This document shows positions 21,492 through 32,065 of a DNA stretch of 64,000 bases, piece by piece. The stretch is from Lineus longissimus (lineage: Eukaryota > Nemertea > Pilidiophora > Heteronemertea > Lineidae). Under the pieces are notes generated by a model that saw nothing but the letters and a program-made list of their open reading frames with translations, searched no databases and was not told where the DNA came from. The stretch covers positions 8,620,001 through 8,684,000 of the forward strand of contig NC_088317.1 of NCBI RefSeq assembly GCF_910592395.1, given 5' to 3'. Each line of letters starts with the position of its first letter. The first letter of the stretch is position 1. A program made the position numbers and the translations under genes.

Positions 21492-21700
21492 AGGATACCG
21501 CGGTGACGTCACGGCTTTTCCAAGATGGCGCTGCATATTGTAAACAAACTCGATCCACGGCCAAGGGAAAATCAAGTCATCAAAAAAGTTAGATTTTTCG
21601 CATCAAATCAGAGTTATTAGTACTTTTCTGCTATGAAATAAGTCTTCAGACAATAAGCTATCATTTGAATAATGAAAAGTGCTGTTTTGATGGGGTTTGA
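21492..21700. mobile_element. Partial TIR DNA transposon (left end present)
   Basis: This begins with AGGATACCGCGGTGACGTCA, the inverse of the end at 18,222-18,241, and continues into GATCCACGGCCAAGGGAAAA (21,553). From there to about 21,698 it matches 17,363-17,520. It has only the left end and about 200 bp of body, abutting and truncating the LINE. Confidence 0.5.
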
Positions 21701-23380
21701 TGGATTCCACAATCGATTAGATAAAATAAATTCATTTGAAAGACTCTGGATTGGTCAACCATTTACATGGACTTACGTAACTTCAATAATCATCACCCTG
21801 ACTGCAGGGATTACTAGCCCTGACCGCGACCAGGCGTTATTGAATTGACAACATTTACAAGGTTGTCTTCCTATAACCATTGATCAATATAATTGGCTGT
21901 CATATTGAATGTTTGCAGCCCACCGGTAAAAACTACAGACTGCCATGTTTCTGGACTTAGTCATTTTCGAGCCATTTTCCTGGCGCTCGGTTTAGTGGGA
22001 GAAGACAGTACGTAACAACTTATGACCAGTAGTTATATTTAAGTTATATTTATATTTAATTTAATTATGAAGGGGTTTTTCTGGTTTGGCTACAATAAAT
22101 TATGGCACTGGGTGTAAAATGAATATTTTTATTGCATCGCAGATTGTATCAATTATTTTGGACTTTCTCGCACATTTAAAAAAAAATTACCTTTAGGTAT
22201 CGTTAGGGCCTTTTTCCCGAATGTACGCGATAATGACGTGCCCCGTTAACAGGACGTAACATCTTTTTCACAATGCGTTTCCAATGTGGTTACATGAGGA
22301 TAATCCATTTGTGTCGTATATCAACGGAAACGCCCGATTTCCCTGATTCTGCAGGATGTTAAATTGGGCATTTTATTTCTTTAAATAACTCATAAGCGTC
22401 GCATTTGCTCCTAGCTCTGTTCACCATCCCGAATGGCAATATTGCTAATTGGGTCGGACAATCACGGAAAACCCCAAATATTATACATGTTTTCCTGTAT
22501 AAATCTTACAGTGACCATTCTCCCGTGAAAGAGAGTTACTTACGCTACACAAAAATAAAAAAAATCGAGGGTCAACCATTGAACTTTTGAAATATGTTGA
22601 ATTTTGCACAAATCAGCAAAAAACGTACCAACTGGCACTGGACGGCATTTCAACACGGGACCGACGCATATCCCAAGTTCCGTGTAATCATAGGCGCCTA
22701 TTCAGTAGCGCTCCAGATTTCAGAAACTCCAAATAACATGTATTTGCCAAAACAACTGCTAAATCCACACTGGCATACTGTGATGACCAATAAATCAATG
22801 ATTTTTTAAGAACTACGGTTAGGGGTTTGCCGCGCATGAATACAAAAATAAATCCCTAATGAGACCTTAAGTGCCGGGGACTTCATTTTAAACCAGAGGC
22901 ATTCCTTGCGGACACTTTCCATGATTTTTGTGAAGTTTGTACTTACTTTTCGTGGCAAATTGTGATGTTTTTCATAGCATGTCTGACGGATCTGTGCATT
23001 AAGGGTATATGATAAAAATCTACACTCATTCAGAAAATATTGATTAACAATTAGGTGAAATTTCATAAGAATTAAATGGGTGCTTTTTGAGATACAGCGC
23101 TCTGAAATTTGGGATAACATTTAGAGAGTAGTTGTGAGGTTTGGACACTGCATATTTTGACGGATCATTTTAATTTTACAATAAATCTTAAATTATCAAG
23201 CCCATTTCATATAAAATCTAGAAACTTGGAGAAAATCAATTAAAGCAATTAATTCACTAAATGTCATTGCCATCGACTAGATATCTTAATAATTATCAAT
23301 ACGTGAAGTTCGGCGATTTGTATCTACCCGATATATTGTTCGTGTAGTTTATGGTTATAGTTAAAGTTAATTTTACTGGA
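21701..23380. other. No gene seen
   Basis: Several open frames of 60-105 codons occur (22,405-22,590, 22,594-22,809, 22,806-23,120 minus), but none shows a domain, splice structure or repeat relation elsewhere in the window. Probably intergenic or intronic. Confidence 0.3.
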
Positions 23381-23442
23381 AATATATCTACTCTTGCTTA
23401 CAAGGTACCAAGTACACGTTTTCTGGCTACAAATGGGAGTCC

Positions 23443-23634
23443 ACAAGGATGCAGTGTTCTGGTCAAAGTTGCTACCAAACGTCTACATGCCGCAGACAAA
23501 AGTCGTCACCAACGTACCCACCATGGTAGCCTCACTTATAACCGAGGCCACCAAAGGGGGCTGCATGAAGGGCTACACGGCTCACGCTAACAGGTGCTAC
23601 AGAACTAAAGCATTTAAATCGTACAAGGGAAAAG
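23443..23634 (+). CDS. Possible upstream exon of the CTLD gene
   Basis: A plus-strand frame reads AVFWSKLLPNVYMPQTKVVT and then GGCMKGYTAHANRCYRTKAF to a good donor (AAAG|GTAGGT) at 23,634, leaving phase 1. The C-x-x-G-Y...N-x-C-Y pattern is the usual opening of a C-type lectin domain. The phase is compatible with direct splicing to the CTLD exon at 26,863. Against this, the domain is interrupted far earlier than in the other CTLD exons, and the acceptor side is unclear, so the start given is a guess. An alternative continuation at 23,800 (TTTCAG|GATCC) would stop after about 15 codons in the same phase. Confidence 0.28.
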
Positions 23635-24029
23635 GTAGGTCTGAAACTAATCGTAGTTGAATTTATGTTGAGAATTATAGTACGTTCAAAATTGCAGTAC
23701 TGGAACAATTCCATTTTTTAATGAATATTCACCTCGGCCATTTTATAAGACCTGAAGACAAGTGGTCATTTCTTGGTCAATTGTTTAACATTTTCAGGAT
23801 CCAAGTGGTGTCAAAGGTGGCACCACCTATCGCTGCTTTTATGAATTAAATTAAATGAAAATGCTGTAGACTTCTTCTCTGGATTCATACGAACCCTGGA
23901 ATGTATAGATTATGGTGCTCGTGTTGTATGATCAGGCATCAGTAGGAACTGAAAGACTGCCTCCTGTCGGTATCCCGGGGTCTATTTGACGCCGCCCTTG
24001 ACACCGTCATCCGCACTGTGTAGTGCCAC
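23635..24029. other. No gene seen
   Basis: Nothing recognised except a good splice acceptor (polypyrimidine tract plus TTTTCAG, ending 23,798) followed by a short open stretch. It may be a small terminal exon or chance. Confidence 0.25.
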
Positions 24030-25720
24030 CTCAACACATTCAAATTAAGGTAGCTAAAATCATGAAATGTTTACTGTTGACACTGCTCATGAGACTACAT
24101 CACACAATACCCGGGTTTTTGATTTGACCTACTTTTCAAGGTCATAGGGTGTTCAATCGATATATATGCAAGGGCTGAACTCACCTATTTTTTTATTGAG
24201 GACTGTATTTCTGTGTTGTATTTCCGCCTGGCTTGGCAGACTGGTGGTAGTGAGTGGGACGGCCAGGAGATATAAGCTGTGCGTATTTACAGAATACGGC
24301 TACGGCTTCTCACCCGTTCCGTGTGTAAAAACTTGGTCCAACATACTTATAACATCAAAAATCAACACAACAACGGGAACGAACAGGTACAGGAACAACA
24401 AACAATGAACTTCGGCAAAACGAATTCAAAGGGTGCTGCAAAAAAGTGAGATGCTCCTCATTCTTCTTCCTCCTCTCGAACGGCAGCAGAGAATAGCAGG
24501 GAATCTTCAGGGTATCAAAACGTTGACAAACATGACTAAATAACGAACAAATATACGAACAGGCACGAACAGGCCGAAATTAAGACTCCCCGCCCTGACC
24601 TCGTCTCTTCTCGAGGGATTATACCAAATCACGCGTGGTCTCGCGAGACTAATAAAGATTGTTGTCTGCTAAACTACTGTCTCTATACAAGTCTTTCTAG
24701 CATGTATACTTCGTCTCAACCGTTAATTGACTGAATTGGTTTCCGGAGCCTTTCTATGTAACCATAAATGCTAGGTATTTCATCTCTGGGTCGTTTGAAG
24801 GTGCCATTGTGCCTTTTGTCAGTTTCTACGATTTTCGAACTACACTCGGACCAAGGGGGCACTTCATGTGAAAAACTACTTTTGGTTATATCTCAGGAAT
24901 TATGTGAGTCAAAATCATGATTTTTTTTACTTTGGTCACTGCTAATGAGACTACATCCCATAATACCCGCGTTTTTGATTTAACCTATTTTTCAAGGTCA
25001 CTGGGGCAAATAGCGTTATATGACTGAATTGGTTTCCGGAGTCTCTCCGTAACCATAAATGCTAGGCATTTCAACTCTGGGTGGTTTGAAGGTCTTATGG
25101 TACCATTGAGTATTTTGGCACTTTTGACAATTTTCGAATTATTCTCGGCCCAAGGGGCGCTTCATAAAATATTTACTGTGGACACTGCTAATGTGAGTAC
25201 ATCACATAATACCCGGGTTTTTGATTTGCACTACTTTTCATGCTCAGAGGGGTCAAATAGCTTAGATTGACCGTAATTGGTTTCCGAAGCTTATCTCCAT
25301 ATCTATTGAGGCTAGGCTTTTGATATGTGGGTGGTTTGATGGTCTTACCATGCCATTGTGCCTTTTGGCAGTTTTGACGATTTCCGGCTAATACACTCGG
25401 ACCCAGGGGACAGACACCTCATGTGAAAAACTACTTTTTGCTGTCTCAATAATTCTGCTAAATAAAATCATGATTTTTTTTCTGTGGACACTGCTCATGA
25501 TACCCAAGTTTTTGATTTGACAGGTACTTTTCAAGGTCACAGAGGTCAAATAGCGTTAGCCATAACTATTGATCCTGGAATTCGTTGATGGTGTTATGGT
25601 GCCATTGTGTACTTTGGCACGTTTGCTCATCAGCCCAAAAGGTCCCTTTTCCTCACATACTACTTTCGGCTATATCTCATAAGTGATGCACGTAGTCCAC
25701 AAAGCCAACTTTACTAAAAT
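24030..25720. repeat. Tandem repeat of about 290 bp with nuclear-receptor-like half sites
   Basis: Units recur with landmarks ACTGAATTGGTTTCCGGAG (24,730; 25,022) and CCGTAATTGGTTTCCGAAG (25,271), and with CTACTTTTCAAGGTCA-type cores at about 24,130, 24,990, 25,228 and 25,524-25,539. The offset is about 290 bp, shortened to about 248 bp by a deletion in one unit. A related dispersed copy lies at 36,990-37,360. The unit contains TCAAGGTCA, and in the last unit AGGTCA-CAG-AGGTCA (25,534-25,548). No coding frame is conserved. The stretch 24,170-24,720 is unrelated sequence between the first core and the array. Confidence 0.7.
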
Positions 25721-26862
25721 GTCACCTCCAGCGTGTGTTGTCTGAGGGGTTATGCTCGCTTTGCGATGCTATTTTGGATATTGCAATGAGCCTGGTCGAC
25801 ATGAGGAATTCATACCATGGAGGAATAAACGTCATCTTGCTGAGGAAGGTGCGGCCATTTTATATCACAAAATAGGGCCAACATCTGACAGGGATGTAGC
25901 CGATGAAATAAGCTGTCGCAGAATTGTATAAAAGAACCAATCTACTTATCCATATTGTTCAGTAATTTCTAAGTTAAATATTAATTGTTTAAAACTTACG
26001 CAACGAGCATGTATGGTGTGTTAAATAGAATGTTTCAAAAGAATTGTGGCTGCATGGAGGATTTGTGTCAGAAAGCCTTTTCATCTTTCATATCGTACCC
26101 ACTGTAACCTAATACCTATGAAATGTAATGGAAATCTTATAGATCACATACCAAGTATACTCAAGGGCTTTTAGTTTCATACATACAGCCACCAAAAATA
26201 AAATGAAGTTGTTAGTACATGCGGCAATTTAGCAATTAATGGTAGCAGATATGTTTTGTCAAATTATATTCATAAAATAATACTAGCAATTACCCGTGCT
26301 CCACATAGAGTTTGGGGCATGGCGTTTTCAGTAAAGCTGCTCAATGTGCATTATTCAATAATTATACACATTTGCCACAGTACTTACAATGTCAGATCCA
26401 TGTCAATAATTGGCAATGGGATAATACTTTCAAACTCATATGTAATAAAATGCGGCGAAAAAAGCTATGTGGACTTTTGTGTGTGCAGTACGCTGAGCCT
26501 TTGTCCAGTCATACTTTAGAAAGACAAATGCTCACTTAGTGAGTTTTCTTAAAAACACGAACTCACATAGTGAACTGTGAAATCACTAGCTTCGTTGAGA
26601 ATCGTGGACGGATACAAAATATATCAAATTAAGAGATGAGGTGGAGGGGATGAAATTCTCCCACTTGTCAAGAATAATAAATTTCCTGCAAAACGTTTGA
26701 TAAAGACTACCAGCACTGCGAGACACACGCGGATACTGTACATGTGTCTTTCCTTGAGGTAATTATCACAACGAACATTCCGACCAACCCTGTATTCAGA
26801 AAAATATGCAACATTATTTGATATCAAATGATAAAAATAGTAACTAGTTTTTCTCGCTTCAG
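25721..26862. other. Probable intron or upstream region, no gene seen
   Basis: AT-rich, with no domain-bearing frame. It ends in the polypyrimidine acceptor (TTTTTCTCGCTTCAG, 26,848-26,862) of the CTLD exon. Confidence 0.4.
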
Positions 26863-27018
26863 TAATGCAGTGTCCGACGGGCTGGTACATCTACGGCACA
26901 CAGTGTTACTTTATACTAAAAGAGGAGAAAACTTGGGGCGATGCTTCTGGCGCATGCGCGTCGTACGATGCTCATCTTCCGGTGATTCGAAATGTTGCCG
27001 AAAATAGATACATCTATG
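26863..27018 (+). CDS. C-type lectin gene, CTLD 1 first-half exon
   Basis: A 156-bp exon, acceptor TTCAG|TA and donor ATG|GTGAGT, phase 1 at both ends. It encodes the first half of a C-type lectin domain: CPTGWYIYGTQCYF (first disulfide pair of long-form CTLDs), then the helix region KTWGDASGACASYDAHLPVI with the conserved W, A and C, then NRYIYG at the boundary. Its length equals that of the CTLD 3 first-half exon (51,479-51,634), and its boundary falls at the same place as in the exon at 47,560. The second half is the exon at 44,393, about 17.4 kb away, with matching phase. The product would be a secreted or membrane carbohydrate-binding protein. The signal peptide and start are not seen. 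Confidence 0.85.
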
Positions 27019-28104
27019 GTGAGTGAACATAATTAAATCATAACGACTTATTTTCAAAAACGAATTATTATTTTCTCTCCTAGCTAATTTGATTACGCAC
27101 ACCTGGTGATGTGAAAAAATATACTCCCAGTACTTACATGACTTCGTTAAATTATCGTTGGTCAAAATGTAGGTTAAAGCCACTTTTATTGACTTGTGAT
27201 AATGTCGTAAGCCTGATAGGATATTGGTTGTCCATATCCATGTTTAATTTACCATAAATGTTGCTATCACGCACAATCGTTTTACTATTAAGTACTCACA
27301 GTATATATCATATTGATTAAAAGGCAGGGTTAATAACTTCTGATTCTCAAGCAATGTGATGTCACTCATCCCGTCCCCCCTGTAGCGCCATGTTCTTCTT
27401 AGACAGATAACCCCTATGCCCCCATGTTAGCAATTATTTTGAGAACATAAACCCCTTAACTACGTGCTGGGTAATGTCAATACAAAATGCTCGATCACCT
27501 TATTACCACAAGCATTTCTATATCAGGCAAGAGGAAAGATATTCCTTCCAATGAATTTGGCAATCAACAGTTCTAAAAACTGCCAATAAATTGACTTCTA
27601 CAGGATGTATCAACGAAAATGGAACAGTTGCTATTTTCCCCAATATTTACAACTCTAGGATAGATATGACAAACACATGTAGGTCATATTTTGCGTATGG
27701 ATCTTACCTTCAAACTGAAACCATTCATGTTTTAAAAGCTTTCCGCATGACTGATCAGGCACATTTTAAAGAATCACATAGCTCAAAATCCAAATTTTTG
27801 TAGGGTGAATATTACGTTTGTGTTTGACGCTCTGCGTGTAATTCATTGCATAACAATTATTAAGTAATGCCCAGATGTTAGGACATATAATGTAATGCAT
27901 ATGTGCATGATCATTAGAAAAATCCGGCAGCTAAGACGACAGGAGAGTTCCTTCATTGTCACTAATGCGCGCTTGGGACATTTGGCAAGACTGATAGAAG
28001 CCTTCGCCCGTCTGGTATCCCAACATACCTGTCCCATCCAGAAGTATTAAGGTAGCAGGAAGGGGTGAGCGTTTGTGGTTTCTTAGTGTGAGGGGGTATA
28101 GTGG

Positions 28105-28192
28105 TGTATGTTGACTGTGCTTTATGAGATACTGGCTTTAAGAGAGACTAGGCAGGATGCCAGTCTCTCTTAAAAAGCGCAGTCAACATACA
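28105..28192. repeat. Long imperfect hairpin
   Basis: The left arm TGTATGTTGACTGTGCTTTA... to TTAAGAGAGACT pairs with the right arm AGTCTCTCTTAA...AGTCAACATACA. The left arm carries about 13-14 extra bases (ATGAGATACTGGC region), and the loop is about 12 bases. It may be a small fold-back transposon. Not in any reading frame. Confidence 0.75.
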
Positions 28193-28214
28193 TGTGGTTT
28201 CAGTATTAGGTCTT

Positions 28215-28412
28215 TCATTGTAGCAATGCGAAAATGTTTACCACATCAATGCGCGTCTGTGTTTCACTTGCTATTAACTGAGGTTGTGTTACACTTCTAC
28301 TACCTTCCATAGGTGCTGATGTAGTGGGTGCCGCTGGATCAGGTTCAATTAGTCCTTTAATCGTTCTTAGAAATTGAACACCAACATCTCGTTTTAATGT
28401 GTTCTCTGCATA
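28215..28412 (-). pseudogene. Unknown reading frame, C-terminal part (split by gypsy insertion)
   Basis: On the minus strand this reads EFYAENTLKRDVGVQFLRTI and then a polar, Pro/Thr-rich tail to a TGA at 28,215-28,217. It continues the frame found at 32,066-32,535 once the gypsy element and one copy of the GAACT duplication are removed, with one frame slip at the junction. The composition is protein-like, but no family is recognised. It could be a C-terminal part of a transposon protein or of a host gene. Confidence 0.4.
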
Positions 28413-28417
28413 GAACT

Positions 28418-28558
28418 TGTTATGATATTGGGTAATTCAAGTTAGCCGCCTTGTATAACTTTCTAGTGACATCATCGCTGTTTGCATGATGTGTGTAATA
28501 CGTCATCGTTTTGGGCTAATAAAGAGGGTCATACACGAAATCCTTCCGGTTTGTAACA
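28418..28558 (+). repeat. 5' LTR of the gypsy element
   Basis: 141 bp, starting TGTTATGATATTGGG and ending CCGGTTTGTAACA (TG...CA ends). It contains GTCATCGTTTTGGGCTAATAA and an AATAAA-type signal (AATAAAG, near 28,519). It differs from the 3' LTR by one extra G (GGGC versus GGC) and by CCTTCC versus CCTACTCC. It is followed at once by a primer-binding-site-like TGGTGGCAGCGATAAAGA (28,559-28,576). Confidence 0.93.
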
Positions 28559-28638
28559 TGGTGGCAGCGATAAAGATCGCTTAAAATCAACAACAGTAAA
28601 GGTAATCGTAAGCCTTGCAACCCAAAAACGAAAACTAG

Positions 28639-29322
28639 ATGGCCCCGAAATTCCATCCACCTGAGGCATTTGACTTTTCTAGGCCAGAGGGCTGGCCAGA
28701 ATGGCGACAAAGATTCCTCAGATATCGTGTCGCAACTGCACTGGATGCGGAAACGGAGGCTGTACAAACCAATACATTGCTGTACGCAATGGGCCAGCAA
28801 GCATATTATACTGTGTACAGCACGTTTGTGTTCGCCCCTGTCAGAGATGTTGAACATCCTGAACTCGTTTTTAACACTGTCTTGGAGAGGTTTAACAACC
28901 ATTTCGTTCCACGTCGCAATGTTATTCATGAGAGGGCTCGCTTTTACCAAAGGGAACAGAAGCAGGGCGAAAACATTGAAGAATTTGTTCGAAATCTGTA
29001 CGAACTCTCGCAGCACTGTGATTTCGGTGGAAATCGTAATGAACATATCCGAGACAAGCTGGTTGTTGGTCTTCAGGATAAAGAACTATCTAGAGATTTG
29101 CAACTTAAAGCTGACCTGACATTAGATCAGGCAGTCCAGCTGTCTAGGGAACTTGAAATGGTGAAAAGCCAGGTTACATCACAACACGGGAAAGGTGAGG
29201 AACCATCAGTTAGTGCTGTTAACGCTCGTCGCCGAGGCCGCCAACCCACGCAACGCAGATCGCCCAAAGGGATCACCAAAACAAAAGACTTCGTCAGCAA
29301 AAAGTACCCAACCCCATCCTAA
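28639..29322 (+). CDS. gag: Gypsy Gag
   Basis: A 227-residue capsid-region protein begins MAPKFHPPEAFDFSRPEGWP. Typical retrotransposon Gag features are the FxxxWxxRFLRYR block near residues 20-30, LERFNNHFVPRRN near 83-95, FYQREQKQGENIEEFVRNLY near 102-121, and the DKLVVGLQDKELSRDLQ segment near 139-155 that ends the capsid fold. The C-terminal basic tail reads out of frame with the zinc knuckles, which lie in the overlapping next frame (from 29,195). That may be a ribosomal shift or a disabling frameshift. The plus-strand frame at 28,670-29,119 and the minus-strand frame at 28,516-29,046 are shadows. Confidence 0.88.
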   Translation: MAPKFHPPEAFDFSRPEGWPEWRQRFLRYRVATALDAETEAVQTNTLLYAMGQQAYYTVYSTFVFAPVRDVEHPELVFNTVLERFNNHFVPRRNVIHERARFYQREQKQGENIEEFVRNLYELSQHCDFGGNRNEHIRDKLVVGLQDKELSRDLQLKADLTLDQAVQLSRELEMVKSQVTSQHGKGEEPSVSAVNARRRGRQPTQRRSPKGITKTKDFVSKKYPTPS

Positions 29323-29842
29323 GCAAAACTCCAACCCCCATACTTGGAACGAAAAGTGTGGGCGGTGTGGTGGGTCACATGGCCCTACGTCACGCTGTCC
29401 AGCAACTGGCGTGACCTGTCATAAATGTAGTCGTCGCGGACATTTTACTAAGTTGTGCCTGTCAAAAGACGTCAAGGAGGTTGAATTCGACTTCAATGAG
29501 GAATCTGAGGATGACGAAAGTTCATTATTCTTGGGTGCAGTGTCCAAGGATGGTTCAACAGCATGGATCGTTAAACTGAAAATTTTGAAGCAGAATGTGC
29601 AGTTCAAAATAGATTCTGGAGCCGATGTCACGGTAATATCTGAAAAGACGTACAACTCGCTCAAACCCAGTCCTACTTTGAAAAGGGCTGATTCCAAGCT
29701 AAAGAGTGTAGGTGGTACACTGGAATGCAAAGGCATGTTCACTGCCACTATATACTTGGACAATCAGTGCCATTTGCTGAAAGTGTACGTTATTTCAGGA
29801 GGGTGCAACTTGCTATCTCGACCAGCTGCTGCTTCAATGTGA
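29195..29842 (+). CDS. pol: Gypsy nucleocapsid zinc knuckles and aspartic protease
   Basis: Frame +1 relative to gag, with a 128-base overlap. It encodes two zinc knuckles (CGRCGGSHGPTSRC and CHKCSRRGHFTKLC), an acidic linker (EVEFDFNEESEDDESS), then the retroviral-type protease with FKIDSGADVTVIS (catalytic D-S-G) near residue 145 and a flap-like SVGGTLECKGMF. It ends at a TGA near 29,842, after which the sense resumes in another frame as the RT N terminus. Whether the overlap is a true frameshift site or a mutation cannot be settled here. Confidence 0.85.
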   Translation: MRNHQLVLLTLVAEAANPRNADRPKGSPKQKTSSAKSTQPHPKQNSNPHTWNEKCGRCGGSHGPTSRCPATGVTCHKCSRRGHFTKLCLSKDVKEVEFDFNEESEDDESSLFLGAVSKDGSTAWIVKLKILKQNVQFKIDSGADVTVISEKTYNSLKPSPTLKRADSKLKSVGGTLECKGMFTATIYLDNQCHLLKVYVISGGCNLLSRPAAASM

Positions 29843-29911
29843 CTGATACGTGTCACCAATAGCGCCAAAGTACATGACATCAAACAAGATGTATTTGGTG
29901 ATCTGGGAAAT

Positions 29912-30169
29912 ATGAAAACTGATCCGGTGAAAATAAAAATCAAGGATGACGCAGATCCTTATACATGTAGTGTTAATGTTGCGCGCCGTGTGCCAATTCC
30001 GTTGTTGCCAAAAGTCAAGGAACAATTAGAGAAAATGGAAAACATGGGAGTGATTCAGTGTGTCACTGAACCGACGGAATGGTGTGCACCCATGGTCCCT
30101 GTGGTTAAAAAGGGTAACCAAAGGGTAACAGCGACGTCCCTATGCATCTCAAAAACTTCTATGGTGTGA
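29912..30169 (+). pseudogene. Gypsy reverse transcriptase N-terminal remnant
   Basis: This frame reads ARRVPIPLLPKVKEQLEKME and TEPTEWCAPMVPVVKKGNQR, the usual opening of gypsy RT (VPxPLxxKVKxELxRMExxGVI, then WxxPMVxVxKKxGxxR). Right after KKGNQR (about 30,120) the sequence jumps to the region just upstream of integrase. The palm with YxDD, the thumb and RNase H are absent. A deletion of roughly 2 kb relative to a full element is implied. Confidence 0.82.
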
Positions 30170-31365
30170 GAAATCATCTCTCTGTTGCCAATAATCTCTT
30201 GCTGTACGATAATAGGATCGCCATTCCCGCCGAATTACAGCAGGAAATTCTAGCTCAAATCCATGACGGTCACATGGGTGTGACTAAGTCCAGGGAAAGG
30301 GCAAAATCGTGTGTCTGGTAGCCTGGTCTTAGCAATGACATTCAGAACGTTGTAGAAAAGTGCTCATTTTGCCAGGAACATCGCCCTAAGCAAAATAGGG
30401 AACCACTGATTACAACACCCATGCCATCCCAGCCATGGGACAGGATCGGAGCAGATTCGTTCATAATGGTATCATTCAACCATGACTCCTATCTTGTCAT
30501 GATGGACTATTTTTCGAGATACATCGAAATTACCCACCTTGGGAAACCACCACTAGCAAAGTCGTCATCGGCAAAATCAAAGCCATATTTGCCCGCTGGG
30601 GTATACCAAGAACTGTGGTTACGGACAATGGTCCTCAGTTTTCATCCGTTGATTTTGCTGCTTTTGCTAATGACTATGGTTTTGAACACATCACATCCAG
30701 CCCCACCTATGCTCAATCCAATGGTGAGGCTGAGGCCGCGGTAAAAATCGCAAAGAGAATTCTAAAACAACCCGATCCGTACAAAGCTCTACTAGCCTAT
30801 CGGGCTACACCCATCGCAGCGACCGGGTTTAGCCCAGCCGAAATGTTAATGGGACGCCAACTCAGAACAACCCTTCCTGTTCTCCCTAGGAATACCGATC
30901 CAGAATTCAGTTGTTACGGTCAAGCTCGAGAAAACGACGAAAGTGCAAAAACTCATCAGGAAATGTACTACAATCGCAAGCATGGAGTACGTCCTCTTCC
31001 GAACATTGCCCCTGATAATGTTGTCCGAGTCAAAACTGATCAGGAAAAATCGTGGAAAACGTCTGCTACTGTTATCGACAAACATCCGTCTACCCCTCGT
31101 TCCTTTATCGTTCAGACTGATTCAGGATCAACTCTCAGGAGAAATCGACGACATCTGCAATCTGTACCGGTACCCAATCCGCGTGTACCGTCGTCGCCTT
31201 GTCGAAATTTGTCAGAAGTGCCGCCATCTTCTCCGTGTCGAAATCCGTTGACAATGACTCCCGTTGCTGTAAAAAAACCCTAGTGCCCCTGTTCCACCCG
31301 CAGGAACAGTGATTTCAACTCGCGCGGGTCGTGTAGTCAAACCCGTACAAAAACTCAACCTCTAG
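30143..31365 (+). pseudogene. Gypsy integrase, frameshifted
   Basis: The H2C2 zinc domain (HDGHMGVTKSRERAKS ... CSFCQEH, 30,260-30,375, with a TAG stop near 30,318) leads into the core. The frame at 30,421-30,600 has PWDRIGADSF and DSYLVMMDYFSRYIEI (first D of DDE). After a frameshift (about 30,535-30,610) the frame 30,615-31,283 has VTDNGPQFSS (second D) and SPTYAQSNGEAEAAVK (catalytic E). FSPAEMLMGRQLRTTLP follows. A last frame change near 31,280 gives the terminal TRAGRVVKPVQKLNL. All three catalytic residues survive, but not in one frame. Confidence 0.85.
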
Positions 31366-31918
31366 TACAATCACTACAAATATCAGTATAGAACGTGTGA
31401 TTCAAGGTGTGTTCTCAAAATCAGTATTTCTGACACAAGGATTCTAGATAGTGTGTGTGCGTTTTGTGTGTGTAAAAACTCCACACAACGTTTTTTTTTG
31501 TCTGTTTCTTTTACTTTGGAAACGGGATGAGACAGTGTTTGGCCAGAATAATGCCAAGCTTCATTACAGAGAACTGGGCAGTCTACCCTGATTCTCTATA
31601 TGTTACTCCAGTTGTAATTTCAAGTTTTTGTGTGTTTGCCCTTTGGCATATTGTAATTTTGCCATGTGTCATTTAATATTTATGCCACTAATTGCTATTT
31701 GTAAGTTTTGACCATTTGCAAATTTGGGCTCTTGCGAGTTTTGTGTTTACATTTTGAGATACTATATTAAGTGAGCTTCAGCATTAGTGTACCCAGCCAG
31801 CTTTGTGAAATATTATTAATTTTGAATTAAGTTTCTGGACTCTTATGACTCTTATGCATAGACTCTTGGACTATTCAGACTCCTGATAATAGCTGATGTT
31901 TCAGACTTAAAGGGGAGG
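31366..31918 (+). other. Gypsy 3' untranslated region and polypurine tract
   Basis: Non-coding T-rich sequence between the integrase end and the 3' LTR. It ends in a polypurine tract AAAGGGGAGG (31,909-31,918) directly before the LTR, where plus-strand DNA synthesis would start. Confidence 0.8.
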
Positions 31919-32060
31919 TGTTATGATATTGGGTAATTCAAGTTAGCCGCCTTGTATAACTTTCTAGTGACATCATCGCTGTTTGCATGATGTGTGTAAT
32001 ACGTCATCGTTTTGGCTAATAAAGAGGGTCATACACGAAATCCTACTCCGGTTTGTAACA
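31919..32060 (+). repeat. 3' LTR of the gypsy element
   Basis: 142 bp, TGTTATGATATT...GTTTGTAACA, nearly identical to the 5' LTR (two small indels, no substitutions seen). Followed by the GAACT target duplication. Confidence 0.93.
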
Positions 32061-32065
32061 GAACT

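Larger units (their letters stand above)
28413..32065 (+). mobile_element. Ty3/gypsy LTR retrotransposon, deletion derivative, with target duplication
   Basis: Two LTRs (28,418-28,558 and 31,919-32,060) flank gag-pol sequence. A 5-bp target-site duplication GAACT lies at 28,413-28,417 and 32,061-32,065. The internal part has gag, zinc knuckles, aspartic protease, only the start of reverse transcriptase, then the integrase. Most of RT and all of RNase H are deleted near 30,120-30,150, so it cannot copy itself. The LTRs differ only by small indels, which points to a recent insertion, probably mobilised by an autonomous relative. It lies in sense orientation inside the big CTLD intron. Confidence 0.92.

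Noticed and set aside
22405-23120. Cluster of 60-105-codon frames as an unknown gene
   Set aside because: Frames lie on both strands, have no consistent phase or splice sites and no motif; likely chance.
28516-29046. 176-codon minus-strand frame
   Set aside because: Antisense to the clear gypsy Gag; no domain of its own.
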